Source of the DNA: Episyrphus balteatus
Taxonomy: Eukaryota > Arthropoda > Insecta > Diptera > Syrphidae
Length of the DNA stretch: 64,000 nt
Assembly: GCF_945859705.1 (NCBI RefSeq)
Contig: NC_079137.1
Coordinates: 77,335,150 to 77,399,149, forward strand
Reading direction: 5' to 3'
In this document: in pieces, positions 1 through 12,663 of the stretch
Position numbering within the stretch: position 1 is the first letter of the stretch
Layout of the letters: every line of letters begins with the position of its first letter
Notes under the pieces: generated by a model
Seen by the model: only the letters and a program-made list of their open reading frames with translations
Told to the model about the DNA's origin: nothing
Databases searched by the model: none
Position numbers and translations under genes: made by a program

Positions 1-2005
1 CTTACAATTATTGTTTCCATTAATTTTAATAATTTTTTTTAAAACACACTAAAAAACTACTTTAATTTTAAAACTTTTAATTAAAATAACCTCCTGTGAT
101 GTTCTCATTCATTAAAAATGCAAATAAGTGTAGCATTTTGGATCGTAAAATAAATTCACAAATCTTTTATTAATGATTTGGCAAAATGGCTTTTTAACAA
201 TAATATAAATACCCAATAAAACTTGCATGCATAATAAATATCTTGCCATTAAAAAAAGGAGACATGATTTTTGTGGTTAAATAAAAAAAAAAAGAGTTAA
301 ATCTACTCTGCTATAAATATTTTACCAAAAAAAAAAAAAAAAATATACAACAATTTTATTCATTATTTTATTTCTTCAAATAAACAAGAAATACTTTTGT
401 GTTTTGTCCTTCTCATAAAAATATAGACTCATCTGTCATTTGATCTGCGTTTTATGTTTGATTGTCACTTTCAAGTCTCGACAACAGCCATCAAACCCTC
501 GCAATGACACAATGTTGCTGCTCTCTTGTCATAAATTAGCTGTCATTTCCATAAACATTCCAATGTCATGAGTTTATATGTTATTATCATTTTAGAAAGA
601 GAGAGAGAAAAAGAATAACTGTATGTTGCCAATTCATTGACAAATCGACTACTAAAAAACCAATAATTCACATTAAACTGTCATCGATCTTTACATTTCG
701 ATGTCATATTAACATTATATTTTTTTTTTTATTTATTTCGAACGTAATCATTCAAAATTCCACAACACGCAACACATAAAACATATTCATACTCGTCTCT
801 CTGAGTTGCTGGCTATAGCAGCATTTACAAGTGTCATGCGCTCAATTACAATCAAATTGACATTTGTCCGAATTTATAGATATCATCTCTGTACTCTCTG
901 TCTCTCTCTTTATCCCCCCAGTTTACACTTGTTGTAAATGGTTGGACAAAACATACAATCAACAAATTTATGTTTCTCCATTTCACAAAATGACATAAAA
1001 ATAAAAATAAGTGTTCTTGAATGCTAAAATGACAGAAGGCGGTAGCGACACGCACAACGGGCGACCGACACGTTGAACGAAGGAAACATGGACTCTGTTG
1101 TGGTGGAGGTGGTTGGGGTGTTGTTGTTGTTGTTGTTGATTGTCGCGGTATTCGCCAACGCGCCACCACTGTCACTTTGATTGTAATTTGAATTAATGAG
1201 AAAATTATTGTCAACTAAACTCAAAAATAAAAAAAAAAACTTAAAAAACCAACCATCAACCATCATGATGATGAAAGGATGACCATCAAATGCAGAGTAG
1301 GTATAGTGTCACTCGCCATGTTGGAAATTAATATAAATTGACGACCTGTCATTAGGCTTATTTGTGGGGATAAATTAAAAAAGACAAAACACACAACAAT
1401 TATAGCTCATTCAATCAAGTACAAAATAATTTCGAAAAAGAGTTTACCATTTTGAAAACTTTCTTGTGCATTTGCGGAGCTATTGGATTTGGCTTGTTTT
1501 TACAGTAAAAGTTCTAAAAAACGTTCTTGAGAAAGTAAATAAATTTTTAAATTTACTTAAAATACGTTAAGATACGACATTAAAAAAGTTTTCAATTGTG
1601 AGCCCAAGAAATCTTACCCAGAAACTTAGATAAGACCCTAAAATAAATCGACCCATATATTTCAAGAACAACAAAACTGTAGTATTTAAGGGTACATTTT
1701 CAGTTTTTGAGACTCACTGAATTATACGGTTTTATAAATTAAATTCTGAATTTACTATACAAAATAACTGAAGTGATTTGAGACCATAGCATTTTTAAAT
1801 GTTAAACTAATTTATAGCTGAATATTTTAAATTGTTTGGACCTTATTTTCATATTTCTTTGAGACCCTATTTTCATATTTCATGTTTTAGGGAATCTCCA
1901 AACAAGTGGTCATATGAAATTGAATATGAATAACTGTGGTCAACATTATTCTCAATTTTAACGATGAATAAATCAGGGGTCTTAGGATTACAATATAAAT
2001 TGACT
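1..2005. other. Intron 4 of Su(var)3-3: no gene recognised
   Basis: AT-rich sequence with A and T runs and short GAGA and GTTGTT tracts (about 596-612 and 1118-1140). Open frames here are low in complexity and resemble no known protein. From about 1600, GAGACC/GGTCTTAG-type words appear that resemble the degenerate repeat right of the hAT insertion. Confidence 0.6.
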
Positions 2006-2583
2006 AGCAGTCTCAGGCGCGGATCTAGAAATTTGGTTTGGGGGGGGTCACAGAATTAAAAAAACTTCCTTCCAAAATAATCAAAAAAATGATCAAGTGC
2101 TCAAAATATATGCAAAATTTTAGCTAACATAAAAAATTCTATCCAAATTCTTAGATCAAATGTATTTTCGAGAGGATTTTGTTTCGGATCTTAAATTAAG
2201 CTAAATTTTTTACAATAAATTTTTTTAGAAAAAAAATTTTCAGCTGTCAAACATTTACTTTGCTCTGGGAGCCGGTTAAACTTTTATCTCCAGAGTATAA
2301 ATTGTTTGCAGAAGGATTAATGTATTTTTTTAATTTATAATCAAAAACTGAAAATAAAGAAAGCAAATTGGGAAAGTAATGTCGACTTTTCACGAGTCGA
2401 TTTTAGCCGCACGATAGCATACAATAAAATCAGGATTTTGTTTTGTTAGTGTTTCGCAAATAAATACAATGATCTGATCTGGTTCACGAGAAAAATAAAA
2501 AACACAGCCTAAAACTAAGACTTGAAAATTATGCCCCGTTTTCGAAAAATTGATATTTAAAAAATATATGTATATATTTTTCT

Positions 2584-3655
2584 TAGTGAATGTTATCTTC
2601 TTCGTTGGCTACAGGTCGTATTTTGATTTTACTTTTATTACCAGAGTATTGGATATCAGTGAATAACATTAACAAAATCATGGATACTCTGCTTTCAAAT
2701 TCTTTTGCAATAAATATAATAAAAACATTATTGAACCAATATTTTAATCCATTGGTTCAACCAAATTTAGTTACAAATACAACACAGTTTTTGTACAGAA
2801 GTTGTCTGTATATTCCTAATCTTTCTAATCGACTTCAAGGTGCTCTTATTAGAAACAAAGATAATGTTCGTTTAGCTATCTAAATGTTTTAAGAAATTCA
2901 CTTTTTTCAAACTTAAAAGTCGAATTTTCTAAAATATAAATCAAATACCGTATATAAAACAAAATGTTTAGGTGATGGAACAAACAATTATCCATCAGTT
3001 TATGTAGGTACATCCATGCAAAAATTGAAAAACCGTATAGCCGGTCATAGGTAAGATATAAATAACGGACATTCACAAAAAACTGCTCTAGCTTTACATT
3101 GTATAGATGAGGGACATAGTCCAGATTATAACAATGAAGATATTTTACAAACAGAAAAGCATTATAGTAAAAGAATGGTATTAGAAATGCTACATATTTT
3201 AGATATAGAGAATACTGTTAATAGGGAACAGATTGTGAAGGGCTTAGCAGTATTTATAGTCAGTTTGTTAGAAGGAATTTCTAAGTTGAATTTTAAAGTC
3301 AACTTAAATTCTTAAAGTTAAATTTGATAACAAAAATTTTTTGAATTTCTTATCAAATAAAAATATTTTTATATTTTGAAATTTCAATGATTATAAACGT
3401 CTTTTTCAAGTCATTTTTTATTGAATTTTAAAATATTTAAACAACAGCGAAAACAAACTATAAGAAATCAAGCTAGAACTATAAGAAAGCCATTATGATA
3501 AAGATAAGTATATAAAATTTAAATATATAAGCAATTTTTAGAACACTGTTTCTTAGAGTCCTGGGGAAGATTGTAAGCACAATCGAAACGTCGACAGAAA
3601 AGAAAAAGTAAAATCAAAATACTACCTGTAGCCAACCAAGAAGAAAACATTCATT
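2584..3655 (+). mobile_element. Penelope-like retroelement relic (C-terminal part with GIY-YIG endonuclease)
   Basis: The frame 2941-3315 reads YVGTSMQKLKNRIAGHR, then after an in-frame stop at 3052-3054, KTALALHC..EGHSPDY and EKHYSKRMVLEMLHI. This order is that of the GIY-YIG nuclease domain at the C-terminus of Penelope-like elements. The open frame 2590-2883 just upstream ends ..LQGALIRNKDNVRLAI and looks like the inter-domain region, with frame breaks between the two. The first 50-odd bases (2584-2636) are an inverted copy of the last ones (3601-3655), as often seen at Penelope termini. The reverse transcriptase core is missing, so the copy is dead. Confidence 0.85.
3558..3595 (+). ncRNA. 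Degenerate hammerhead-ribozyme-like motif at the Penelope 3' end
   Basis: Core-like CTGGGGA (3561-3567; the consensus is CTGANGA) is followed by a perfect 6-bp hairpin GATTGT/ACAATC with loop AAGC, then GAAA and CGTC. Flanking GTC (3558-3560) and GAC (3593-3595) can form a short stem I. The altered core makes activity doubtful. Confidence 0.6.
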
Positions 3656-4739
3656 AAATAATGAAAGTTCACGTAAAAAGGAAAACTTTGTATGTTTCTT
3701 AATCCAATAAATTAATTTTTCTTTATTTAAGTTTTAATTAATACAATCAAAGCATTTTTTTTAATTTGTTGAAATTATTGAGGTTGTCAAATTTAGAAGT
3801 TAATAACTATTCTACACTGTGTGAATCTTGAACCTAGTTAAAATAAACAGAAAGCACTTTGATTTAACTGTTTTTCGAAATGATTTTTCGTTGAAGGCCA
3901 TCATTTTACATTGCGATTGCAGTTGAATGTTTTTATCAAAATCGCAGGGACCGGTTTGGAGAAAATTACCTATATTTTTACAAAATTCTTACGTGGAAGG
4001 TACCTTAATTTATGTTTCAACTGTACTTAAAGTAGGAAAATAATTCAGAAATGTTTTTCTTCCACATTCGTGTTTTGAGTAGAACTCGCTTGGTGCCCTT
4101 CATTAAAAAAAAAATTTGATGTTTCGATTACATCGATGTTTCCAAGAGCGATGTTTTCAGCATCATTATTTTTTTGCGGAAACATCAAACCATAAATAAA
4201 AAAAAATGTACAAATTAAAAAATACATAGGTATAGGTATGTTTAGGATGAAATAAATTTCCTCCACACAGGTTTGTTACAAAGAAAAGCGTATATCTCCT
4301 TAAACCAAAATATCATATTAAGTTATTGCGATTATGTAGTTACGATAGAGCGTTCGTGGATCGAGATACATGTAATCATGTACCTAATAGTTATTATATA
4401 AATTATATGATTTTTCAGGTTTTAAAAGTTTTCATTAAAAAAATGTGTAAGAAAACAAAAATTTTTTTTCATGGCCTCATTTTTTAAAACTAAAAACGAC
4501 TTCTTGCTAATATGCCCATGAATCATTTCCTAAAGCATAGTCATATCATAACAATTAAGAAACCCTTCTTATGGTTTAAAAGCTCGTTTCCACCTTTTTG
4601 CCTTATAATTTTCTGTTTTTCATCTGAGGTTTTGGGGGGGGTCATGACCCCCACGACCCCCCCCCTAGATCCGCCACTGAGCAGTCTGTTTATGAAAACT
4701 GTCCAATTGGTCCATTTCTGACTTATCAAACCAAGCTCA

Positions 4740-7000
4740 TAATCAGAGGCCCTAAATGTTAGTACAGATAGGCTTAATTGTGTACTTGGGTTCCAATTTT
4801 TTCAAGTTTTCATTCGTTTATCAACTTCATACTGATGTTGTGGAAGGTCTTTTGTTCAGATCCTGATTGATGTCAAACTTTACTCAAAATTTTCGTTACA
4901 TTAACCTGAGGTCATAAGCTCTAAATATAAAATGACAATGATGTCCGAGACATTTAGGGTCTGAACAAGCGGAACATCTTTCTTTTTTTGTTTATTTGAA
5001 TACAAGTAAAAACAACTCGGTTTTACGAAATTTGAGGTCCTAAACTCTTAATTTAGATCGAATTCCGGTCCTAAATGTTAATTATATTGCAACTTACATA
5101 GCTTCAGGTTTATCATCAATGCCTATTACCGATTAAATTTTTATGACCATATTTTAAGTCACTCTATGATCTAAGGTCCTAAGTTCTGAATGAAAATTAA
5201 ATTATGTATGTAAGAGTCAACTTGCTGTCCAAAGTCTTTATTGCTTTATTTTCGAATATTTATCTATTTTCTAGATCCAGCTACTTACAAATCTGAGGTC
5301 TTTAGTGTAAATAAACATGAAATTGGCTTGTTTATCACTTTGAGTTAATTTTTTAAAGTCTCATTTTGACAGTCGTATTTTATTATATGCAGATGGGGTC
5401 CTGAGTTCTAAATAAAGATTGAATTGGGTTTCGTTTTGGGATCTTATTTCGCGGAATGTCTATGTTTGTCACTTAAACTCGATACTACATTAATTTTTAC
5501 AGAAATTACAAAGACCTTAGAAAAGAGTTAAAATCAATAAAAATCTGAGGTCTTAAGTTCTGGGAACAAAGTGACAGACTTATAAAATTTGGTAAGATGC
5601 ATGATTTGTCTTTGAACGATATTTATATATTAAGTAGTATAAGAACTTCGAATAACTTTAGAGGTCCTAATTATTTCGGTGCTAGTTCTATACCAAGGGT
5701 TTTTATTTTCAAAATTCAGAAACATTAAAAAAGACATTGAATTGATATTTTAAGTTCGTTCATACATATTTTTATGATAGGGGTCCTATAAGGTCTTTAA
5801 GGAATTCGATCTTCAAATGTAAAGGGTTTAAGGACTCTTAAATGTTTCTCTTATTTTATAATAAGAGATAAGAACTTTAAACATATTAAGTCCTTCCAAA
5901 AAGAGAGTTCCCACTGTATGAAGTTTTCGAAGTACAGGAATATTAAGTATCCTGTCAGGTTTGTGTGCCACGTTCATTTCCTGGCCAAAAATTTTAACAA
6001 CAAAAAAAGGAAAATAATAATAATCCTGGTAGTCTTCATGTTAAGTCAAAATGAAAATAATTAGTTCATCATTAGAAGCAAAGTGAAGGAACAATTTTAT
6101 CAACTTTTTTATGAGTTAACAATAACAATCGTTAGTTAGTGTTCATAGCTTAATTTAATTTTATTTTTCGCAATAAATTGAAGTTGTTTGGAAGACAGGG
6201 TAGATAGACAACGACAAGCTCTGTTGAAGTACAATCATCTTTCTGTGCATTATAGGCACTTTGAGTTTTTATACGAAATTAAATAAAATATATTTTTGTT
6301 TGTGGTTTAATGAGACTATTGAGGTTGCTTGTACACACGAACACAAACTTAACACACAATAAACACGTTGACACAGAGTGATGAGGACTCTTTTTTTTAG
6401 GAGGCAATTTTCAGTGGATTTTGATTAGATAGACTCTTGTGTTGTATAGTCTTATGTATGTGGGAAGAATAAAATTGGACAAACGTTAAATTTTATAAGC
6501 CAAAAAAAAAGGAGGCTTAAATTAACGCCTTGTTGAGTAATAAAATTCGTGCATTCAATAAAAATGGGGGAGAGTGTTGGATTAGTCTTTTCTTCCTTAA
6601 TTAGCTGACATGTTTTTTGCAGTACACAGTTTTATTGTTAAAGTATATAACTAACTTAGGAGTCATTTCGAATAATTGGAAAACTAGTGTTATGTCGTAT
6701 AAGGTAGGAGGATTTTGATTGATTCGAGATTTCGTTAGATTTAGATCATTATATTGCCAAAGAAAAGTCATAAAACTAAACACGTTCAGTTCATGATTAG
6801 AGGTCTTAAATCTTCTAAGAATAAATTTATTAGCTCTTCAAACAATAGGAAACGTTTGGCTTAGCGAATAATCAATTTTTTTTAAGACGAACATAAAACT
6901 GAATGCTGAACATAAATTTGTATGATTCACTTGACCTAATGGGACTTGATACAATTGTATATATTATCTCAACTTTCCAAGTAGAGGTCAATAGGGCAAG
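4740..7000. repeat. Degenerate interspersed array of GAGGTCCTAAGTTCTAAAT-like words
   Basis: Similar words recur near 4746, 4907, 5031, 5064, 5174, 5295, 5395, 5548, 5662, 5780, 6798 and 6981, spaced about 100-150 bp apart in the dense part. Each is often followed by an A/T-rich ATTGAATT-like tail. Left of the hAT insertion, 1610-1990 has further relatives. It is read as a decayed tandem repeat split by the hAT element; the unit is too eroded to define. Confidence 0.5.
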
Positions 7001-7579
7001 ATTAAAAAGGAAGTCGAACTAGGTATATCAATGAGACTTGTTATTACTATGTATAATGATAGATGAAATAAAACTGCAAAGTCGCTAAAGCCTATAGACT
7101 GAAATCTTATAGTAAATGATTTAAAGTGATTTTAATTATTTAAAAAAATTACCTTTTATTCAAAAATTACAATTATTATAATTGTTGGTAAAGGGATATT
7201 ATTTTGTTAGATTAGATTACCTGGAAAGATATTAAAATATTTGGATTTTGAGAAAATTTATTTATCCATATTTATTGCTTAAAACTTGAATACATTTAAA
7301 AAGTAATAATTTAACAAAAATTTTGCAAATCAAATTCACCCTTTGTACTAAAATTAATATTTCTTGATTTCATGTCGTGAAATTCACATTGTTTCACTTA
7401 TATACGAGTTATTTGAGAACTAATCCATTATTAAAAAAAGTTGAATTTGATTTGCAAATTATAGATACATAAGGACAATGGCCCTTAGTAAAAGACCCGA
7501 ATTTAGAAATTTAGAACTCGATTTTAACAACAAAATTAATAGTAATACATCTAACTTCTAAACTTAGAAATGGCTTAGA

Positions 7580-7825
7580 AGCAGTCTGTCAGTCTGTCAG
7601 TCTGCCAGTCTGTCAGTCTGTCAGTCTGTCAGTCTGTCAGTCTGTCAGTCTGTCAGTCTGTCAGTCTGTCAGTCTGTTAGTCTGTCAGTCTGTCAGTCTG
7701 TCAGTCTGTCAGTCTGTCAGTCTGTCAGTCTGTCAGTCTGTCAGTCTGTCAGTCTGTCAGTCTGTCAGTCTGTCAGTCTGTCAGTCTGTCAGTCTGTCAG
7801 TCTGCCAGTCTGCCAGTCTGCCGGT
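7580..7825. repeat. 8-bp minisatellite (CAGTCTGT)n, about 30 copies
   Basis: An almost uninterrupted array of CAGTCTGT. Single-base variants (CAGTCTGC near both edges, one TTAGTCTGT near 7676) sit mainly at the margins, the usual pattern of an array growing from its centre. Confidence 0.97.
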
Positions 7826-10100
7826 ACCGATAAACAAAATGATCGAGACTTTGGACTTTGGGGGTATTACTTTTTAATTAATCGAGCGGCTTTTGATCTT
7901 CCATGGGTATTGAAATTCAATCCTATGAAAATATGGGACACTCTAATGTTTTCCGTCCTGAATAATAATTTTTTAGTGACTTTGGTTAAAATTTAGAAAA
8001 ATAAAAACTCTGAGTCTACTGAGATCCGTATTTTATGTCAAACTTGTATGTCTTTAATTTTCAACTAAAAAAACCAAACCACTAATATTGGTCATTATTT
8101 TCATAAGGATTCAAATAAGAGCCACAGGCACAATTTATGGAATTCATTTAAAATAACATTTCAAGTTGTAAAATTCCACGAATAAACACGACAGGTGGAT
8201 AATAAAATTTTTAATCTTCAATCTGTTGCCTTTTAGATCCTTTTCATACGCCCAACTCAAAAAAAAAAATTCTAAAGAATTACATAATTGAAGTTAAAAA
8301 AAAAAAAATTAAGAAAATGATACCCAAAAAAACCTACGCGCAAGTATTTATTTTCATCGTTGTTGTCGTGTCTCACGACTCTTTATAACAGATGTCAAGG
8401 ATTAAATTGAAAAAATAAAGAAAAAAAAAATAACAAGTCTTAAAAAAAATATATTCCCGCTGCCGACGTCAGATTGTCTATTCGATGACACCCAGAGCTA
8501 CCGTTTTTTTTTTTTCTATTCAATATCAAATAAATTCAATTAAATCTTTTATAGAACTGAGGTACATAATATCCCAACCCGTTTTTCTTTCTAAAAAAGC
8601 AAGACATATGCCTTCTTTAATGTCGGTCTATTAAATTCTTTAGAAAAATAATAGTTTCCCAAAACATTTATTGACATCTATCTACTCCTTGTCATGTTGT
8701 TTCTCAAACCAAGTGGTTAGAATTTATTTTTCAATCCTAAAACAACACCGCAACGTATAACACAACCACCGCCCCTCATCATCATCAAAAACGTAACATT
8801 TCAAAATTTAGAAGAAAAAAAAAAAAAGGTTCAAATACTTGAAGAATCCAAAAAGAATTTGAAAAAAAAAGGATCAAGGTGATCCTCATCGATTCTCTTC
8901 AAATTGATCTTACCGATGAGATTTTTGTCGGAAGGCTTAGGTATAATTTTTTTTGTCAGTGTATCTGACTGCAAAGATCAATTTCGTACCCCGCATTTCC
9001 AAATCCAATTATGATTCAACATTCAAAAAATACTCCACAAGTCTTAGATACACTTGGATGGTTAATTGTCTTTTTGTTTGTTTCTAGCTTTGATCCCGGC
9101 AAATCCCGATCGGTCCGATCTTGTCGATTAAAAAAATGTGATAAAATGTCCCCTGTACCTAGATTGTCTGGACAAGAATACTAAAAAAAAGGATACCAAA
9201 ACAATAGATAATCGCAATGGTGTGTTGGAAACACCAATTTTACACGGCATCTTGAGGTTTTTATGAGTTTTTTTTTTTTTGCGGATCTTTCATCATCATC
9301 TCACAGCATGAAACCGTCCAAAGTTGCGTTTTTTTGTTTTTGTTTGATTCAGGTGACAATGCTAATGGATGAGTTATGGTTAGCTAACGCCTTCAATCGT
9401 GTAACCGACTTGCGACTGGGAGATCACAGGAATTTTACACCGATCTGCCGACCCTGATTTTTTATGGTCGAACGACATTAACCGTGCAAAATTCATTCGA
9501 ACAGATCGTTTATCTTCTTCTGAGTGCTCTCCAATATGAATTAAGGAAGAGGAATGTGTTGTTTCTTCTTTTGAAGAAGAAGACCACTCCCTGAAATAGA
9601 TTCTCAAGCAAAGCTTCTTCTTTTTGTTATTTCTTTAACTATTTCTAACAATTTGGTACCGCTGTTGCTACTTTCGCGTGTTTGTTTGTCTTCTTTCTAT
9701 TTTTATGGCAATTAAATTGAAAATGTGAACAAAAATTCTGCTGGTCTAGATCGTAAAAAAAAAAGGCGCAGGCCCTCCTTTTTTATTTATTTTTGTTTTG
9801 TTAACTGTTGTTGGAAATTAACTTCTGCAAAGATCAGGTACTAATCTAATAGTCAGTGAAGTAGTGTTATATTTTTTTTTAAGAATTTGAAACAAACTCA
9901 AACATTAAAAACTATTATTATAAAAAAGTTAAAATTGGGGTAATGCTTTCGGTTAAGAAACAACATTAGTCAACTTTTCTTTGACAAAAGTTTTAAAGTG
10001 TCATATTTTTGTATAAACATAATGTTTCAAATTAAACTTGTAGATTTTTCAATTGTATTTCTATTTTTTACTTGCGATGATGGAGAATGCCAAAAAAGTG
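7826..10100. other. Intronic sequence, nothing recognised
   Basis: Non-repetitive AT-rich sequence with poly-A and poly-T runs. The stretch 8880-9600 is somewhat less AT-rich and more complex. Overlapping open frames at 9263-9457 and 9380-9607 show no family features. Confidence 0.5.
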
Positions 10101-10494
10101 GATCCGGCAATTCCGTCTGTCTGTCTGTCTGTCAGTGTGTCTGTCTCTATCTGGAGCTGCAGCCTAAACGAGTGAAGTGATTTTCTTCAAACTTGGTAGT
10201 TAGCAGTTTTTGGTGATTCCCTAGAGGGGAAATTGAAATTTTTTTTTATGACCAAAACTAACGGTACCTGCCATATAACGGAAATAGAAAAGTTAATTTT
10301 TTTTAAAAACGGCTCTAACGATTTTGATTTAAATTTTTGTGTGTAGTACTACACATAAGAGCCAACTTTTGAAATAAAAAAATTATTTTTTGTACCGTTA
10401 TTAACGGTACCTGTCATAGAACGGTTTTTTTTCGTTTCTGAATATCTCGTACAACATTAACCCGATTTAAATGAAAATTTTTATACAAAAGTGT

Positions 10495-11200
10495 TTAAGG
10501 GGTAATAACACCTTGTAAACCATGAAATCGAGCGTCATTTTCATCAGCGTATAAAACAAAAAAGAAATATTATTTTCTTTTGGTGTTTGTTTAGTTTAAT
10601 TAAGTATATTAATAGGTAACAGAATAGGCTTATGTTAGATTTTTTAATGATGTGAAATTTTTTAAATGGCGGTGTAGTTCAGGACTAACTAACTAATACA
10701 GTTTTTAACCGATTGGGCTGAAATTTTGTGTGGAGCTTAAAAATGCTATTCTCTAGTGAAGTACGTACGATTTTTTTTTGAAATATTAAAATTTAACGAT
10801 TTTATGGTCTTTTTTCAACGAATTTTGTTTTTGGAATGAAATAATTTTTTCAAACTAATGCCATTTCTTTAAAAATTAATATTTCAAAAAAATCCTACGT
10901 ACTTCACTAGAGTATAGTATTTTTAAGCTCCACACAAAATTTCAGCCCAATCGGTTAAAAACTGTAGGAGTTAGTTGGTCGCCCGATGGGAGCACAGGAT
11001 TTTACTATCATCCTGAACTACACCGCCATTTAAAAAATTTCACATCATTAAAAAATCTAACATAAGCCTATTCTGTTACCTAATAATATACTTAATTAAA
11101 CTAAACAAACACCAAAAGAAAATAATATTTCTTCTTTGTTTTATACGCTGATGAAAATGACGCTCGATTTCATGGTTTACAAGGTGTTATTACCCCTTAA
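10495..11200. mobile_element. Palindromic MITE with TTAA ends (piggyBac-like), intact copy
   Basis: The element begins TTAAGGGGTAATAACACC and ends with its exact reverse complement. The whole 706 bp folds back, with GGCGGTGTAGTTCAGGA facing its complement nearer the middle. A TTAA at both borders fits the piggyBac target rule. A second, truncated copy is at 46988-47629. Confidence 0.85.
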
Positions 11201-11578
11201 GTAAAGGTAATATTAAAATTATAGAAAATTTTCAAAAAACGCATTTTTGGATTTTTAAAAAATTTCAAATTTTTTTTTGAAAAATCACTTTTTTGGAAAC
11301 GGATCAATGAAAAATTTTTAAATTTAGTTTTTGTGTGTAAATAAATTATTTCTTAAAAATGGCATACCAACTTTTTTTTTTGAAAAATGTTAAAAAATTT
11401 GTATACCTATATAAAAAATATTTTTTTTAAAAAACGGCTCCAAGGATTTTCGAAATTTTTTTTCTAAAAATATCTTTTTATACAAGTAATAAAATGGCAT
11501 ACTTAGTTTTTTTGTAAGAGATCATTTAAAGCAGTATTTAACTATAATTAATAATTATTTATTTTTTTTGCACCACTT

Positions 11579-11850
11579 CCCAACTAACATTTTAGCTTCG
11601 GTTAGGGTATTACAAAAGCTATATTTCAGCTTCTTTTAAACTTTAGTAAGGTTGTTGGGCATGGAAAAAGGAGAACGTTATACAAATTTGACCCTCTATA
11701 AGGATCTTAAACGAAGATTTACCGAAGCTCTACCGAAGCTTTGAGATTTGACAGATAGTTTTGGAAGAGCTTGTATAGCTCTTTAATACATGTCTTATCG
11801 AAATTTAAAAAAAAAACTACAAAAACAAAAAAGAATTCTTTTTTAACTCT
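11579..11850 (+). mobile_element. Terminal arm of a CCCAACTAAC-type element, left copy
   Basis: It starts CCCAACTAACATTTTAGCTTCGG and runs through GCTTC/GAAGC-rich sequence. It is an inverted, diverged match to 18935-19307. The outer ~25 bp also resemble the ends of the short MITE at 44.7 kb. Confidence 0.65.
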
Positions 11851-11970
11851 TTTTTAACTGGTTTTAAATCATGAATTTTATCTTTGGATCTGATATTATA
11901 TATAACATTTCATTAGTTTTTAGTATATCTATTAATAATTTTATAATTTTAAAAGTATATAATTTTTTTA

Positions 11971-12037
11971 CCACACCCAGGAATCGAACTTCGTATCTGC
12001 TTGGTGCTAGTCCACCATTCTACCCACTCGGCCAACC
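11971..12037 (-). repeat. tRNA-like sequence (SINE head or tRNA pseudogene)
   Basis: On the minus strand an A-box-like GGCCGAGTGG is followed about 45 bases later by a B-box-like GTTCGATTCC, the internal promoter layout of tRNAs. Acceptor ends pair poorly and a convincing anticodon arm is lacking, so a functional tRNA is unlikely. Confidence 0.45.
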
Positions 12038-12418
12038 TAGTATATTCATTCATGAAAACAAAAACTTAATCAGTTCAAATAGCAAAAAAATGTCCCAGCT
12101 AAATTATTCAATGTCAAAACCAAAAAGTGTCCGAGCTATATTATTTAATATCAAAACCAAAAATCAAATACAAAACTTGGTAATTTCTGTAAAGCTTCTA
12201 TTAATTCATTAAACAGGCTAATAAGAAAAACAAGCTTTCTTCGTTTAAGTTTCTTTAATATTATTTAAACAACTTATTAGAAGTTGTTAAATAAGTCCGA
12301 ACTTCTATAAGCAGTTAAATTCTGAAGCAAGCTCAATACAAGCTGTATAAATATCAAATATCAAATTTTAAATTTTCCCTTATTTTGTTCAATGAAAAGC
12401 TTTAACATTTAACCGTAA

Positions 12419-12663
12419 GAGCAGGTACGTGCGACCCCAGTCGTGCAATTTATTGCTTTAAGAATTTGTTTTTATTTAAATAAAGGTTTTCGATTTGCAA
12501 CGCAAAAATCAATAAATAAAAATTCAATGTATAAAATGAGCTATGAATCATTTAATCAAAAAATTTAACCAATTTTAGTTCTTTTTGTAAAACGGATAAA
12601 AAAAAAATTGCAAGAATTTTTCAAATAAAATGCACGACTGGGTCCGCACGTATGTACTTGCTC
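12419..12663. mobile_element. 245-bp MITE with TAA target duplication
   Basis: The arms GAGCAGGTACGTGCGACC and the facing GTACTTGCTC end are inverted repeats of about 35 bp, including CCCAGTCGTGCA and its complement. TAA at 12416-12418 and 12664-12666 is the 3-bp duplication expected for PIF/Harbinger-type elements. Confidence 0.72.

Larger units (their letters stand above)
2014..4679. mobile_element. hAT-like non-autonomous DNA element with 8-bp target duplication
   Basis: The left end CAGGCGCGGATCTAG and the right end CTAGATCCGCCACTG are imperfect terminal inverted repeats. Both ends are followed inwards by G or C runs. The 8 bp AGCAGTCT at 2006-2013 is repeated exactly at 4680-4687. An 8-bp duplication and a CAG..CTG terminus are hallmarks of the hAT superfamily. 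No transposase frame is seen; a Penelope-like relic occupies the middle. Confidence 0.87.

Noticed and set aside
852..1266. Overlapping minus-strand open frames of 120 and 80 codons
   Set aside because: They are Thr/Gln/Pro and Asn runs arising from GTTGTT and GGTGG repeats, with no family similarity.
11971..12037. Functional tRNA gene
   Set aside because: The acceptor and anticodon stems are poor despite recognisable A- and B-box-like blocks.
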